Of a DNA stretch of 29,816 nt, positions 23,466-29,816 are shown in pieces. Both the position numbers and the translations under genes were made by a program. The notes beneath the pieces are model-generated. The model made no database searches. It had not been told where the DNA came from and worked only from the letters and a program-made list of their open reading frames with translations. Numbering within the stretch: position 1 is the first letter of the stretch; each line of letters opens with the position of its first letter. The DNA comes from Candidatus Omnitrophota bacterium. Its GTDB lineage: Bacteria; Omnitrophota; Koll11; Gygaellales; Profunditerraquicolaceae. The stretch lies in contig JAQTRA010000001.1 of NCBI GenBank assembly GCA_028712045.1, forward strand, positions 1 through 29,816, in the 5' to 3' direction.

Positions 23466-24256
23466 TGAATATTGAAACTGCAGGTGCGCGTTTAAAAAAG
23501 ATCCGTCAAGAAAGAGGTTTGACGCTTGAGGATATCCAGAAGAAAACCAAGATCCACGTTAATGTTTTGCGCGCGGTGGAGGGGGATAGTTTATCGGATT
23601 TAAGCCCGATATACCTGAAAAGTTTCATTAAGATTTATTGTAATTATCTCGGTTTGGATTGTAAAGATTATGTCGGTGAAGCCATTGCTACCCAAAAGCC
23701 AATATTAAATGCCACGGTTGGCCGGGATATTGGTACTCGCCGGCCCGACAAATTAGCATTTATTAAAGATGCGACAGTAAAATTAAGCGCGATGAAGCCA
23801 TCGCCTAATCTTATGAAAGTAATTATACCGGTTGTTTTAGCGGCAGCTTTTATATTTATAACAGTTAATTTAATTAAGTTTATTTCATCGAAGTTTAAAC
23901 ATCCAACCGGTAAAGCGAAGATTGTCCTGGCTAGCCCGGTTGCTTTGGCTGTAAAAACTGCCAGCCCGACGCAAATTAAAATGGCTAAAGGGATAACCCA
24001 GGGTTTTACTTTAGGTTTGTTTGCGCGGAGTAAATCCTGGATTTCGGTTAAAGTTGACGGGAAAGTTGTTTTTCGCGGAGTACTGGCGAAAGGCAGGTCT
24101 GAAAGTTGGTCGGCTAAAGAAAAAATTGAGCTGTCTCTGGGTGATGCCGGAGCAGTAGAACTGCAGGTCAATGATCAGCGTTTTTCTAACCTTGGCCGCC
24201 GCGGCCAGCCTTTAAAGAATATTATCATTAATAAAGAAGGCCTGAAAATTTCTTAA
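23465..24256 (+). CDS. rodZ: RodZ-like HTH membrane protein
   Basis: 263 aa. The cytoplasmic Xre-type HTH at about 5-70 (AGARLKKIRQERGLTLEDIQKKTKI, then YLKSFIKIYCNYLGLD) is the form that binds MreB in RodZ. One transmembrane helix lies at about 119-138 (VIIPVVLAAAFIFITVNLI). The periplasmic C-terminus at about 175-250 is a DUF4115 domain (LFARSKSWISVKVDGKVVFRGVLAKGRSESW). RodZ links cytoskeleton to wall synthesis for rod shape. Overlaps on both sides (TAATG with ftsK and with rimO) show a tight operon. Some HTH-DUF4115 proteins lack a proven shape role, so the name is by architecture. Confidence 0.85.
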   Translation: MNIETAGARLKKIRQERGLTLEDIQKKTKIHVNVLRAVEGDSLSDLSPIYLKSFIKIYCNYLGLDCKDYVGEAIATQKPILNATVGRDIGTRRPDKLAFIKDATVKLSAMKPSPNLMKVIIPVVLAAAFIFITVNLIKFISSKFKHPTGKAKIVLASPVALAVKTASPTQIKMAKGITQGFTLGLFARSKSWISVKVDGKVVFRGVLAKGRSESWSAKEKIELSLGDAGAVELQVNDQRFSNLGRRGQPLKNIIINKEGLKIS

Positions 24257-25503
24257 TGAAGCAAAAATTAGGGATATTAAGCCTGGGTTGCCCAAGGAAT
24301 TTAGTTGATTCAGAGGGCCTGATTGGCCGGCTTAATCTTAAAGGCTATAAAATTGTTGAAGATATCACCACAGCAGATGTGGCTTTAATTAATACTTGTG
24401 CTTTTATCCAAGATGCTAAGCTTGAGTCAATTGATGCTATTTTAGATTTGATCGAGCTTAAGCAGCAGGGGAAGATTAAGAAGATCATTGTTTACGGCTG
24501 CTTAGCTCAGCGTTATAAAGATGAGTTAAGAAAGCAGTTGCCGGAAGTGGATGCTTTTGTGGGTTCACTTAAACTTGATTCCGAAGCAAAAAGGTTTGCT
24601 TTAACCCCTAAACATTATGCTTACTTGAAAATATGCGAAGGCTGTGTTAATAATTGCAGTTATTGCATCATTCCTAAAATTAAAGGTAAGTTAACTAGCC
24701 TGGATGAGCGGTCAATCCTTGATCAAGTTAAGCGTTTTAACCGGAAAAAGATTTCTGAGCTTAATATTATTGGCCAGGATATCACCGGTTTTGGCATGGA
24801 TCGCAGTGGCCAAAGCCAGCTAACTGTTCTTTTAAAAAAAATAATCGCCAATACCCCGGATATCAACTGGATCCGGTTGTTATATTTAAATCCCGAAAGA
24901 GTGACGGATGAATTACTGGCGATAATCAAAACTCAGGAGCGGGTATGTAAATATATTGATTTGCCTATCCAGCATATTAATAATCGCATACTTAAACGAA
25001 TGTGCCGTAAGATTACTGAAAAAGAGATTGTGGCTCTTATTCAGAAAATTAGAAAGGTAATTCCGGGGGTTTGTTTGCGCAGTTCCCTGATTGTGGGTTT
25101 TCCTTCGGAGACCGACGCAGAATTTAAGCAATTACTTAAATTTGTCCAGGATATAAAGTTTGAGAGGCTGGGGGCATTTATTTATTCCCGCGAGGAAGGT
25201 ACAGCGGCTTATAATTTTAACGGGCAAATTTCGAAGCCGCTTAAAGAGGAACGTTTTAATCTGATTATGTCGGCCCAGGCGGCTATTGCCACGGATATCA
25301 ACAGTAAGTTCCTGGGGAAAAGTATCCAGGTTTTGGTTGAGGATAAGCTCGATGGCGCGTATTCGGGCCGCACGCAATATGATGCGCCTGAAGTTGACGG
25401 CCTAGTTTATATAAATTCAGAAAAAAAATTAAAAAAGGGTGAATTTGTGAAAGTAAAAATTACCGATACATTAGAATATGATTTAGTAGGGGAGGTAGAC
25501 TAA
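24256..25503 (+). CDS. rimO: Ribosomal protein uS12 methylthiotransferase RimO
   Basis: 415 aa, a radical-SAM enzyme that adds a methylthio group to the conserved Asp of S12. The N-terminal domain has three Fe-S cysteines in SLGCPRN, NTCAF and YGCLAQRY. The radical-SAM CxxxCxxC motif is CVNNCSYC in CEGCVNNCSYCIIP. The RimO-specific stretches LGCPRNLVDSE and YIDLPIQH are both present, which separates it from MiaB. A TRAM domain closes the C-terminus (IQVLVEDKLDGAYSGRTQYDAPEVDG). It overlaps rodZ and pgsA (TAATG each). Confidence 0.95.
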   Translation: MKQKLGILSLGCPRNLVDSEGLIGRLNLKGYKIVEDITTADVALINTCAFIQDAKLESIDAILDLIELKQQGKIKKIIVYGCLAQRYKDELRKQLPEVDAFVGSLKLDSEAKRFALTPKHYAYLKICEGCVNNCSYCIIPKIKGKLTSLDERSILDQVKRFNRKKISELNIIGQDITGFGMDRSGQSQLTVLLKKIIANTPDINWIRLLYLNPERVTDELLAIIKTQERVCKYIDLPIQHINNRILKRMCRKITEKEIVALIQKIRKVIPGVCLRSSLIVGFPSETDAEFKQLLKFVQDIKFERLGAFIYSREEGTAAYNFNGQISKPLKEERFNLIMSAQAAIATDINSKFLGKSIQVLVEDKLDGAYSGRTQYDAPEVDGLVYINSEKKLKKGEFVKVKITDTLEYDLVGEVD

Positions 25504-26081
25504 TGAATTTAGCCAATCGTTTGACCATGTCACGTATCTTATTAACTTTTGTGTTTATGTTTTTTTTATTTTGCCAGGGGCTTTGGGCTAAAGCTGCCAG
25601 CTTAATTGTTTTTACGTTGGCTGCGCTTTCTGATTTATTTGATGGTATGATTGCCCAGCGTTTTAATATGGTTACGGATTTTGGCAGGCTGATGGATCCC
25701 ATCGCAGATAAAATCCTGGTTTTAGCGGCCTTTGCGGCGTTTGTGCAGATGCAGTTAATTGATGCCTGGATGTTTGTGATCATCGTCTCCCGGGAAATAT
25801 TAATTACTTCTTTGCGTTTGTTTGCCTTAAATAAAGGCAAGGTGCTTTCGGCGGCGCGCGCCGGAAAACATAAAACAGTCTCTCAGATGGTGGTAATTTT
25901 TGCAATTTTAGGTTTTATATTACTTAAAGAGATTGTGCTTAAGTATTCAACCTGGAATCCGGCTTGGGAGAAGATCTTTCGCCAGGGTATATTTTGGCTG
26001 ATGGTAGTTACTCTGGGATTGACGCTTTATTCCGGATTATCCTATTTATGGGAGAACCGTAAGATAATCGCACGTCTATGA
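25503..26081 (+). CDS. pgsA: CDP-diacylglycerol-glycerol-3-phosphate phosphatidyltransferase
   Basis: 192 aa with several membrane helices. It catalyses the committed step of phosphatidylglycerol synthesis. The CDP-alcohol phosphotransferase motif is present with Asp44, Asp47-Gly48, Gly61, Asp65 and Asp69 correctly spaced; the Arg normally following Ala51 is Gln52 (DGMIAQRF instead of DGxxAR). NLANRLTMSR at the N-terminus and VSREILITSLR are typical PgsA stretches. The next gene, pgpA, which overlaps by ATGA, performs the following step, supporting the assignment to PgsA over other members of the family. Confidence 0.92.
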   Translation: MNLANRLTMSRILLTFVFMFFLFCQGLWAKAASLIVFTLAALSDLFDGMIAQRFNMVTDFGRLMDPIADKILVLAAFAAFVQMQLIDAWMFVIIVSREILITSLRLFALNKGKVLSAARAGKHKTVSQMVVIFAILGFILLKEIVLKYSTWNPAWEKIFRQGIFWLMVVTLGLTLYSGLSYLWENRKIIARL

Positions 26082-26551
26082 GATTTGTTCTTCTGTTCCG
26101 CAATTTTTTTGTCAAAGCCATCAGTTCAGTTTTTTTTATTGGGTATCTTCCCCTGGTCCCGGGTACCTTTGGCAGCCTTGCCGCAGTAGGATTAATTTAT
26201 CTGCTTAAAAACAGTAATTCTTCAGTTTATTTTTTATCTATTTTAGCGGTATTTGTTTTGGGTTTACTTACCAGCGGCCGGATGGAGAAGTTATTAGGTA
26301 AAAAAGACCCCGGGTGCATTGTTATCGATGAAGTAGCTGGAATGCTTATTGCGTTTTGTTTTATTCCGGTTAATTTAAAAACAATTTTTTTAGGTTTTCT
26401 GATATTTCGTATCCTGGATACGCTTAAGCCATTTCCCGCCGGAAGATTGCAGCATTTGCGCGGTTCCCTGGGCGTGATGATCGATGATCTAATCGCGGGT
26501 ATTTATACGAATATTGTGCTTTGGGTGATTTTAAAGTTGGTTGTTCTTTAG
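26078..26551 (+). CDS. pgpA: Phosphatidylglycerophosphatase A
   Basis: 157 aa, an integral membrane protein that removes the phosphate from phosphatidylglycerophosphate made by PgsA. Family stretches seen are GYLPLVPGTFGSLAA near the N-terminus, DPGCIVIDEVAGM and FRILDTLKPFPAGRLQ, then GSLGVMIDDLIAGIYTN with the acidic metal-binding residues. The start overlaps the pgsA stop by 4 nt. It ends 3 bp from the stop of convergent cinA, with no terminator between. Confidence 0.95.
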   Translation: MRFVLLFRNFFVKAISSVFFIGYLPLVPGTFGSLAAVGLIYLLKNSNSSVYFLSILAVFVLGLLTSGRMEKLLGKKDPGCIVIDEVAGMLIAFCFIPVNLKTIFLGFLIFRILDTLKPFPAGRLQHLRGSLGVMIDDLIAGIYTNIVLWVILKLVVL

Positions 26552-26554
26552 GTT

Positions 26555-27025
26555 TTATAGGTTAGCGGCTAATAAACGTATTGCTTTTAAAGCGGCACTT
26601 CTGCGGATTTCTTGGCGGTTTCCTGGTAATAAAAATAATCGACAAATAATTTTGTTTTTACTGGCTAGGCCGATATAGACTGTGCCTTTGGGTTTTGAGC
26701 TGGTTGCGCCAGTGGGCCCGGCAATTCCGGTTATACTGACACCAAAATCCGCATTTGTTTTTTTGCGGATATTTTTGGCCATTAATCTGGCGGTTTTTTC
26801 TGATACGGCGCCGTATTGATTAATTATTTTCTTAGGTATACCTAAAATCTGTTCCTTGGAATTGTTGCTATAGGTAACTAAGCCTAAAAGAAAATAAGCG
26901 GAAGCTTGCGGATACTTAGTTAACAGGCTGGAAAGTAATCCTCCAGTGCAGGATTCAGCAACCGAGATAGTTTTTTTGCGCTTAAGCAGTTTATGATGAA
27001 GTTGGTTGGCTAATTTATTTAACAT
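26555..27025 (-). CDS. CinA C-terminal-domain nicotinamide-nucleotide amidohydrolase
   Basis: 156 aa, consisting of the CinA-C domain only (PncC-like); the N-terminal MoaB-like domain of full CinA is absent, as in E. coli PncC. Motifs: VAESCTGGLLSSLLT with the serine nucleophile region, GLVTYSNNSKEQILG, GAVSEKTARLMA and VSITGIAGPTGATSSKPKGTVYIGL. The enzyme deamidates NMN to NaMN in the pyridine nucleotide cycle. A perfect TATAAT ends 7 nt before the ATG, so the mRNA is probably leaderless. The gene is monocistronic and convergent with pgpA. Confidence 0.92.
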   Translation of the reverse strand: MLNKLANQLHHKLLKRKKTISVAESCTGGLLSSLLTKYPQASAYFLLGLVTYSNNSKEQILGIPKKIINQYGAVSEKTARLMAKNIRKKTNADFGVSITGIAGPTGATSSKPKGTVYIGLASKNKIICRLFLLPGNRQEIRRSAALKAIRLLAANL

Positions 27026-27032
27026 TACCTAC

Positions 27033-27061
27033 ATTATAGCTTTTTTTAATTGCATTGACAA
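27033..27061 (-). promoter_or_regulatory. Promoter of the cinA-domain gene (leaderless)
   Basis: On the minus strand there is TTGTCA (27056-27061), a 17-nt spacer and TATAAT (27033-27038). Its -35 shares five bases with the -35 of the divergent riboflavin promoter. Confidence 0.8.
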
Positions 27062-27082
27062 GGCTGGATTTTATGTTATACT
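27055..27082 (+). promoter_or_regulatory. Promoter of the riboflavin operon
   Basis: TTGACA (27055-27060), a 16-nt spacer and TATACT (27077-27082). The +1 would fall near 27089, just ahead of the first riboswitch helix. Confidence 0.85.
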
Positions 27083-27091
27083 TACTAAGTT

Positions 27092-27272
27092 AATCTTCGG
27101 GGCAGGTGTAAATCCTGACCGGCGGTTGCGCAGAAGCGCACACCGGCGGCTCCTTTAGCGCCGAGTGTAAAGCCCGCGAGCCAAAGTTTAGATTAAAAAC
27201 TTTGGCAGATCTGGTGAGATTCCAGAGCCGATGGTGCCATGTAGATGGCGACAGTCCAGATGGAAGAAGATT
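27092..27272 (+). promoter_or_regulatory. FMN riboswitch (RFN element)
   Basis: Conserved RFN blocks appear in order: CTTCGGGGCAGG, CCTGACCGGCGGT, AGCCCGCGAGCC, GCAGATCTGGTGAGATTCC, AGAGCCGATGGT and AGTCCAGATGGAAGAAGA. Helix P1 is AATCTTC (27092-27098) with GAAGATT (27266-27272). The variable region holds two successive hairpins (27127-27140 and 27141-27167), where the Bacillus ribD element has one. FMN binding would favour the terminator that follows and shut off ribBA and ribH. Confidence 0.96.
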
Positions 27273-27281
27273 GAAATTGAT

Positions 27282-27309
27282 AACCCGAAGATTTTGTTCG
27301 GGTTTTTTT
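27282..27309 (+). terminator. Riboswitch-controlled Rho-independent terminator
   Basis: AACCCGAA (27282-27289) pairs with TTCGGGTT (27297-27304) around a 7-nt loop, followed by a T-run to 27309. It lies between the FMN aptamer and the ribBA Shine-Dalgarno, as expected for transcriptional attenuation. Confidence 0.92.
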
Positions 27310-27324
27310 ATTGAGGGAATAACC

Positions 27325-28533
27325 GTGTTTGACCCAATTCCAGAAATTCTAGAAGATTTAAAAAATAATAAGATGGTTATCGTGGTTGATGATGAGGACC
27401 GCGAGAATGAAGGCGACCTGGTGATGGCCGCTGCTTCGGTTAAGCCGGAAGATATAAATTTTATGGCTAAGTTTGGCCGCGGCCTTATTTGCGTTCCCAT
27501 GGAAGAAGATAGATTACGCTTTCTGGAACTTGACCCGATGTTAAAAAATACCTTACAGGCCAGCAAAGAAGACCCATTTAAAACTGCCTGGATGATCTCG
27601 GTTGATGCGGCTAAAGGCGTAACTACCGGTATTTCAGCTTATGACCGCGCCCGGACAATTGAAGTTTTAATTAATCCGCAGAGTGGCTCAGAAGATTTAA
27701 TGCGTCCCGGCCATATCTTTCCTTTACGGGCCCGCCGGGGAGGGGTTTTAGTCAGGGCGGGGCATACGGAAGCAAGTTTAGACCTGATGAATTTAGCCGG
27801 CCTTTATCCTGCCGGAGTAATTTGCGAGATTATGAATGACGATGGCTCGATGGCGCGACTGGAGAATTTGCTGGAGTTTTCTAAGAAACATAATTTGAAA
27901 ATTTGCACGATTGCCAGTTTAATTGAATATCGCCGCAAGTCAGAGAAGTTGATCGAGGCAATCGTAGAAACCAAGCTTCCCACGAAATTTGGGGAATTTA
28001 AATTAATTATTTATCGCGATAAAACCAGCAACCAGACACATATTGCCCTGACCATGGGGACCTGGTCAGAGGAAGAGGTTCTAGTGCGCGTGCATTCAGA
28101 GTGTTTAACCGGGGATGTTTTTGGTTCGCTGCGCTGTGATTGCGGCAGGCAGTTAGAAAAAGCCATGGAAATTATCGGTCGCCAGAAACAAGGCGTTATT
28201 CTTTACATGAGCCAGGAGGGCCGCGGTATCGGCTTAGTCGAAAAATTGCGCGCGTATAATCTTCAGGATAAAGGTCTGGATACAGTTGAAGCGAATGAGG
28301 CTTTAGGGTATAAAGCTGATCTGCGTGATTACGGTATTGGCGCGCAGATGTTAGTGGATTTAGGCATAAAACAGATAAAATTATTAACGAACAACCCACG
28401 CAAAATTGTCGGCCTGGAGGGTTATGGATTAAAAGTTTCCCAGCGCATACCTTTAGAGATTGAACCAAACATTGAAAATTACAAATACCTTAAAACAAAA
28501 AAAGATAAACTCGGACATCAAATAGAACTTTAA
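27325..28533 (+). CDS. ribBA: Bifunctional DHBP synthase / GTP cyclohydrolase II
   Basis: 402 aa from the GTG at 27325, which has GAGGG 7 nt upstream and lies beyond the terminator; an in-frame ATG at 27202 is inside the riboswitch. The N-terminal RibB domain (about 1-200) makes 3,4-dihydroxy-2-butanone 4-phosphate from ribulose 5-phosphate: [40 protein letters not shown]. The C-terminal RibA domain opens GTP: zinc cysteines in [19 protein letters not shown], then [21 protein letters not shown] and [17 protein letters not shown]. These are the two entry reactions of riboflavin synthesis. It is regulated by FMN. Confidence 0.97.
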   Translation: MFDPIPEILEDLKNNKMVIVVDDEDRENEGDLVMAAASVKPEDINFMAKFGRGLICVPMEEDRLRFLELDPMLKNTLQASKEDPFKTAWMISVDAAKGVTTGISAYDRARTIEVLINPQSGSEDLMRPGHIFPLRARRGGVLVRAGHTEASLDLMNLAGLYPAGVICEIMNDDGSMARLENLLEFSKKHNLKICTIASLIEYRRKSEKLIEAIVETKLPTKFGEFKLIIYRDKTSNQTHIALTMGTWSEEEVLVRVHSECLTGDVFGSLRCDCGRQLEKAMEIIGRQKQGVILYMSQEGRGIGLVEKLRAYNLQDKGLDTVEANEALGYKADLRDYGIGAQMLVDLGIKQIKLLTNNPRKIVGLEGYGLKVSQRIPLEIEPNIENYKYLKTKKDKLGHQIEL

Positions 28534-28547
28534 AAAGGGAGGAAGTT

Positions 28548-29015
28548 ATGGCCAAGGTAATTGAGGGTAATTTGTTAGCCAAAGGTAAAACTTTTGGATT
28601 AGTCGCTTCGCGGTTTAATGATTTTATGACTAAAGAGTTAGTCAGCGGCTGTATTGATACTCTGGTCCGCCATGGTGCTGATGAAAAAGATATTACTTTA
28701 ACCTGGGTTCCGGGCGCGTTTGAAGTTCCTTTAGTTGCCCAGAAAATGGCGCAAACTAAATCATTTGACGCTTTGGTTTGCTTAGGGACGGTAATCCGCG
28801 GAGCAACCCCGCATTTTGATTATATTGCTTCGGAAGTTGCTAAAGGTGTAGCCAAAGTTTCTTTAGATAGCGGAGTTCCGGTTATCTTTGGTATTATTAC
28901 TGCCGATAGCATTGAACAGGCAGTAGAGCGTTCAGGTTCTAAAGATGGCAATAAGGGCAAAGATGCGGCTCTTTCTGCCATTGAGATGGCTAATTTAACC
29001 AAGCAGTTGAAATAA
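28548..29015 (+). CDS. ribH: 6,7-dimethyl-8-ribityllumazine synthase
   Basis: 155 aa, full length. It condenses the butanone phosphate made by RibB with the ribityl-pyrimidine derived from the RibA product. Signatures are [42 protein letters not shown] with the catalytic His, and [21 protein letters not shown]. The Shine-Dalgarno AGGGAGG is strong. It lies 14 bp after ribBA under the same riboswitch. ribD and riboflavin synthase (ribE) are not in the window. Confidence 0.97.
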   Translation: MAKVIEGNLLAKGKTFGLVASRFNDFMTKELVSGCIDTLVRHGADEKDITLTWVPGAFEVPLVAQKMAQTKSFDALVCLGTVIRGATPHFDYIASEVAKGVAKVSLDSGVPVIFGIITADSIEQAVERSGSKDGNKGKDAALSAIEMANLTKQLK

Positions 29016-29033
29016 TAATTTAATTCTCGACCA

Positions 29034-29450
29034 GTGCGAAAACGAACTAAAGCCAGGGAATATGTTTTGCAGATGCTCTATCAGGTGGATATCACCCGGG
29101 GTAGTTGGCAGGAGATTTTTGAAAATTTTTGGCAATCTCAGGATCATGAAGATCCTTCGCCAGAATCTAAGGATTTCTCGGCGCAATTACTCCAAGGGGC
29201 AATAGAACATTTACCTGAGATCGATAAAAAAATTAGTTTATATGCGGCGAATTGGCAGCTTGAGCGTATGGCATTTGTGGATCGCAATATTATGCGCTTA
29301 GGTTGTTTTGAGCTTCTTTTTCGCGAAGATATTCCCCCAAAAGTTGCGATTAATGAAGCTGTTGAATTAGCGAAAAAATACTCCGGGTCAGAGTCTGGCA
29401 AGTTTGTCAACGCCATACTGGATAAAATAAAAATCGAGAAAGAAAAATGA
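29034..29450 (+). CDS. nusB: Transcription antitermination factor NusB
   Basis: 138 aa from a GTG start with no evident Shine-Dalgarno; no earlier start exists in frame after the ribH stop region. The all-helical NusB fold is recognisable in RTKAREYVLQMLYQVDITRG, the middle LLQGAIEHLPEIDKKI and the C-terminal RLGCFELLFREDIPPKVAINEAVELAKKY followed by KFVNAILDKI. With S10 (NusE) it binds boxA for antitermination on rRNA operons. A ribH-nusB pair is common in bacteria. Confidence 0.95.
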   Translation: MRKRTKAREYVLQMLYQVDITRGSWQEIFENFWQSQDHEDPSPESKDFSAQLLQGAIEHLPEIDKKISLYAANWQLERMAFVDRNIMRLGCFELLFREDIPPKVAINEAVELAKKYSGSESGKFVNAILDKIKIEKEK

Positions 29451-29816
29451 AATACGCGGATTTACATGTGCATACCATCGAAAGCGATGGTACTTACACG
29501 CCTGCTCAGTTAATTAAAGCAGCACTTGAGCGCGGTTTATCGGCGATAGCGATTACTGATCATGATACAGTAGGCGCGATAGCGCAGGCTTTGGAAGAGG
29601 CTCAGGGCACTACGCTTGAGATAATTCCTGGAATTGAGCTGACTGCTCAGCAGGATAATAAAGAAATCCACCTTTTGGGTTATTTTCTTAATTATCAACA
29701 ACCAGAGTTGCTTAATAAATTACAATTAGTTCAGCAAAACCGGATCCAGCGTGTTTATAAAATTGTTGAAAATCTCAAAGAATCAGGAGTAAAGCTTAAC
29801 GCGCAGACTGTTTTTA
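29447..29816 (+). CDS. PHP-domain phosphoesterase, 3' end cut by window
   Basis: The ATG overlaps the nusB stop as ATGA, and the frame stays open to the last base (123 codons seen). The N-terminus ADLHVHTIESDGTYTP has the HxH and SDG metal-binding motifs, and ITDHDT and GIELTA follow, so this is the PHP fold with its trinuclear metal site. It resembles the YciV/TrpH (RNase AM) type, which degrades short RNA or 3',5'-bisphosphates. The rest of the domain lies outside the window, so substrate assignment is not possible. Confidence 0.9.
   Translation, partial: MKYADLHVHTIESDGTYTPAQLIKAALERGLSAIAITDHDTVGAIAQALEEAQGTTLEIIPGIELTAQQDNKEIHLLGYFLNYQQPELLNKLQLVQQNRIQRVYKIVENLKESGVKLNAQTVF

Noticed and set aside
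23668..24171. 167-codon open frame on the minus strand
   Set aside because: A shadow of the rodZ-like gene, whose HTH, membrane helix and DUF4115 domain are clear on the plus strand.
27202..27324. In-frame ATG extending ribBA 41 codons upstream
   Set aside because: It lies inside the FMN aptamer and the extension would be translated through the terminator hairpin. The GTG at 27325 has a proper Shine-Dalgarno and gives the normal RibB N-terminus.
27090..27566. 158-codon open frame on the minus strand
   Set aside because: It is antisense to the riboswitch and the start of ribBA, with no Shine-Dalgarno or recognisable protein features.
1..29816. CRISPR arrays, tRNA or rRNA genes, insertion sequences, prophage or toxin-antitoxin modules
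   Set aside because: I read both strands for these and saw no spaced direct repeats, cloverleaf with CCA-end pattern, transposase or integrase motifs, or known toxin-antitoxin pairs. A short or degenerate element could still be missed by eye.

Overview
The window reads as chromosomal DNA of a Gram-negative-type bacterium. An outer membrane is implied by an autotransporter with a C-terminal beta-barrel ending in Phe, a lipoprotein and an AsmA-like protein. It is moderately AT-rich, gene-dense, and has sigma70-like promoters. Gene content, synteny and the many lineage-restricted hypothetical proteins recall uncultivated PVC-type bacteria such as Candidatus Omnitrophota. That assignment is a guess from pattern memory, not a computed placement. 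I see no tRNA, rRNA, insertion sequence, integrase, phage gene or CRISPR array.

Layout. (1) 1-3350: the 3' part of argS abuts recJ, which converges on a solitary rpmB. (2) 3351-9450: an accessory-looking stretch. It holds a GC-rich long hairpin and a perfect palindrome next to a small HTH-like gene, then a 998-aa autotransporter, a TMEM175-like channel, an exported 'GxxxGLxN' repeat protein, a methyltransferase and a small membrane protein. Two near-identical terminator-promoter units lie in this stretch. (3) 9487-14918: a yciH/SUI1 gene that looks leaderless, a LOG-family nucleotide hydrolase, a DUF362-ferredoxin protein, and a UvrD-like helicase fused to a Fe-S RecB-type nuclease. (4) 14927-18649: an operon of plsC, a lipoprotein alpha-acetolactate decarboxylase, an AsmA-like protein, an unknown helical protein and a GGQ release-factor-like protein. 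(5) 18642-21290: a 41-aa one-helix membrane peptide with its own promoter and Shine-Dalgarno sequence, then rpsO (TTG start) and pnp. (6) 21300-26551: a tightly overlapped run of ftsK, rodZ-like, rimO, pgsA and pgpA, for division, shape, ribosome modification and phosphatidylglycerol synthesis. It converges with a cinA C-terminal-domain gene. (7) 27055-29816: an FMN riboswitch with terminator, ribBA, ribH, nusB and a PHP-domain gene cut by the window end.

The housekeeping parts look ordinary. The best leads are regulatory. Three genes (autotransporter, yciH, cinA) have a good promoter whose -10 box ends 5-7 nt before the ATG, so they are probably leaderless, while their neighbours have clear Shine-Dalgarno sites. 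The cinA and riboflavin promoters are divergent and share their -35 bases. The 3430-3506 hairpin plus palindrome beside a small HTH-like gene could be an autoregulatory site or a mobile palindromic element. I do not see a convincing new multi-gene defence or metabolic system.
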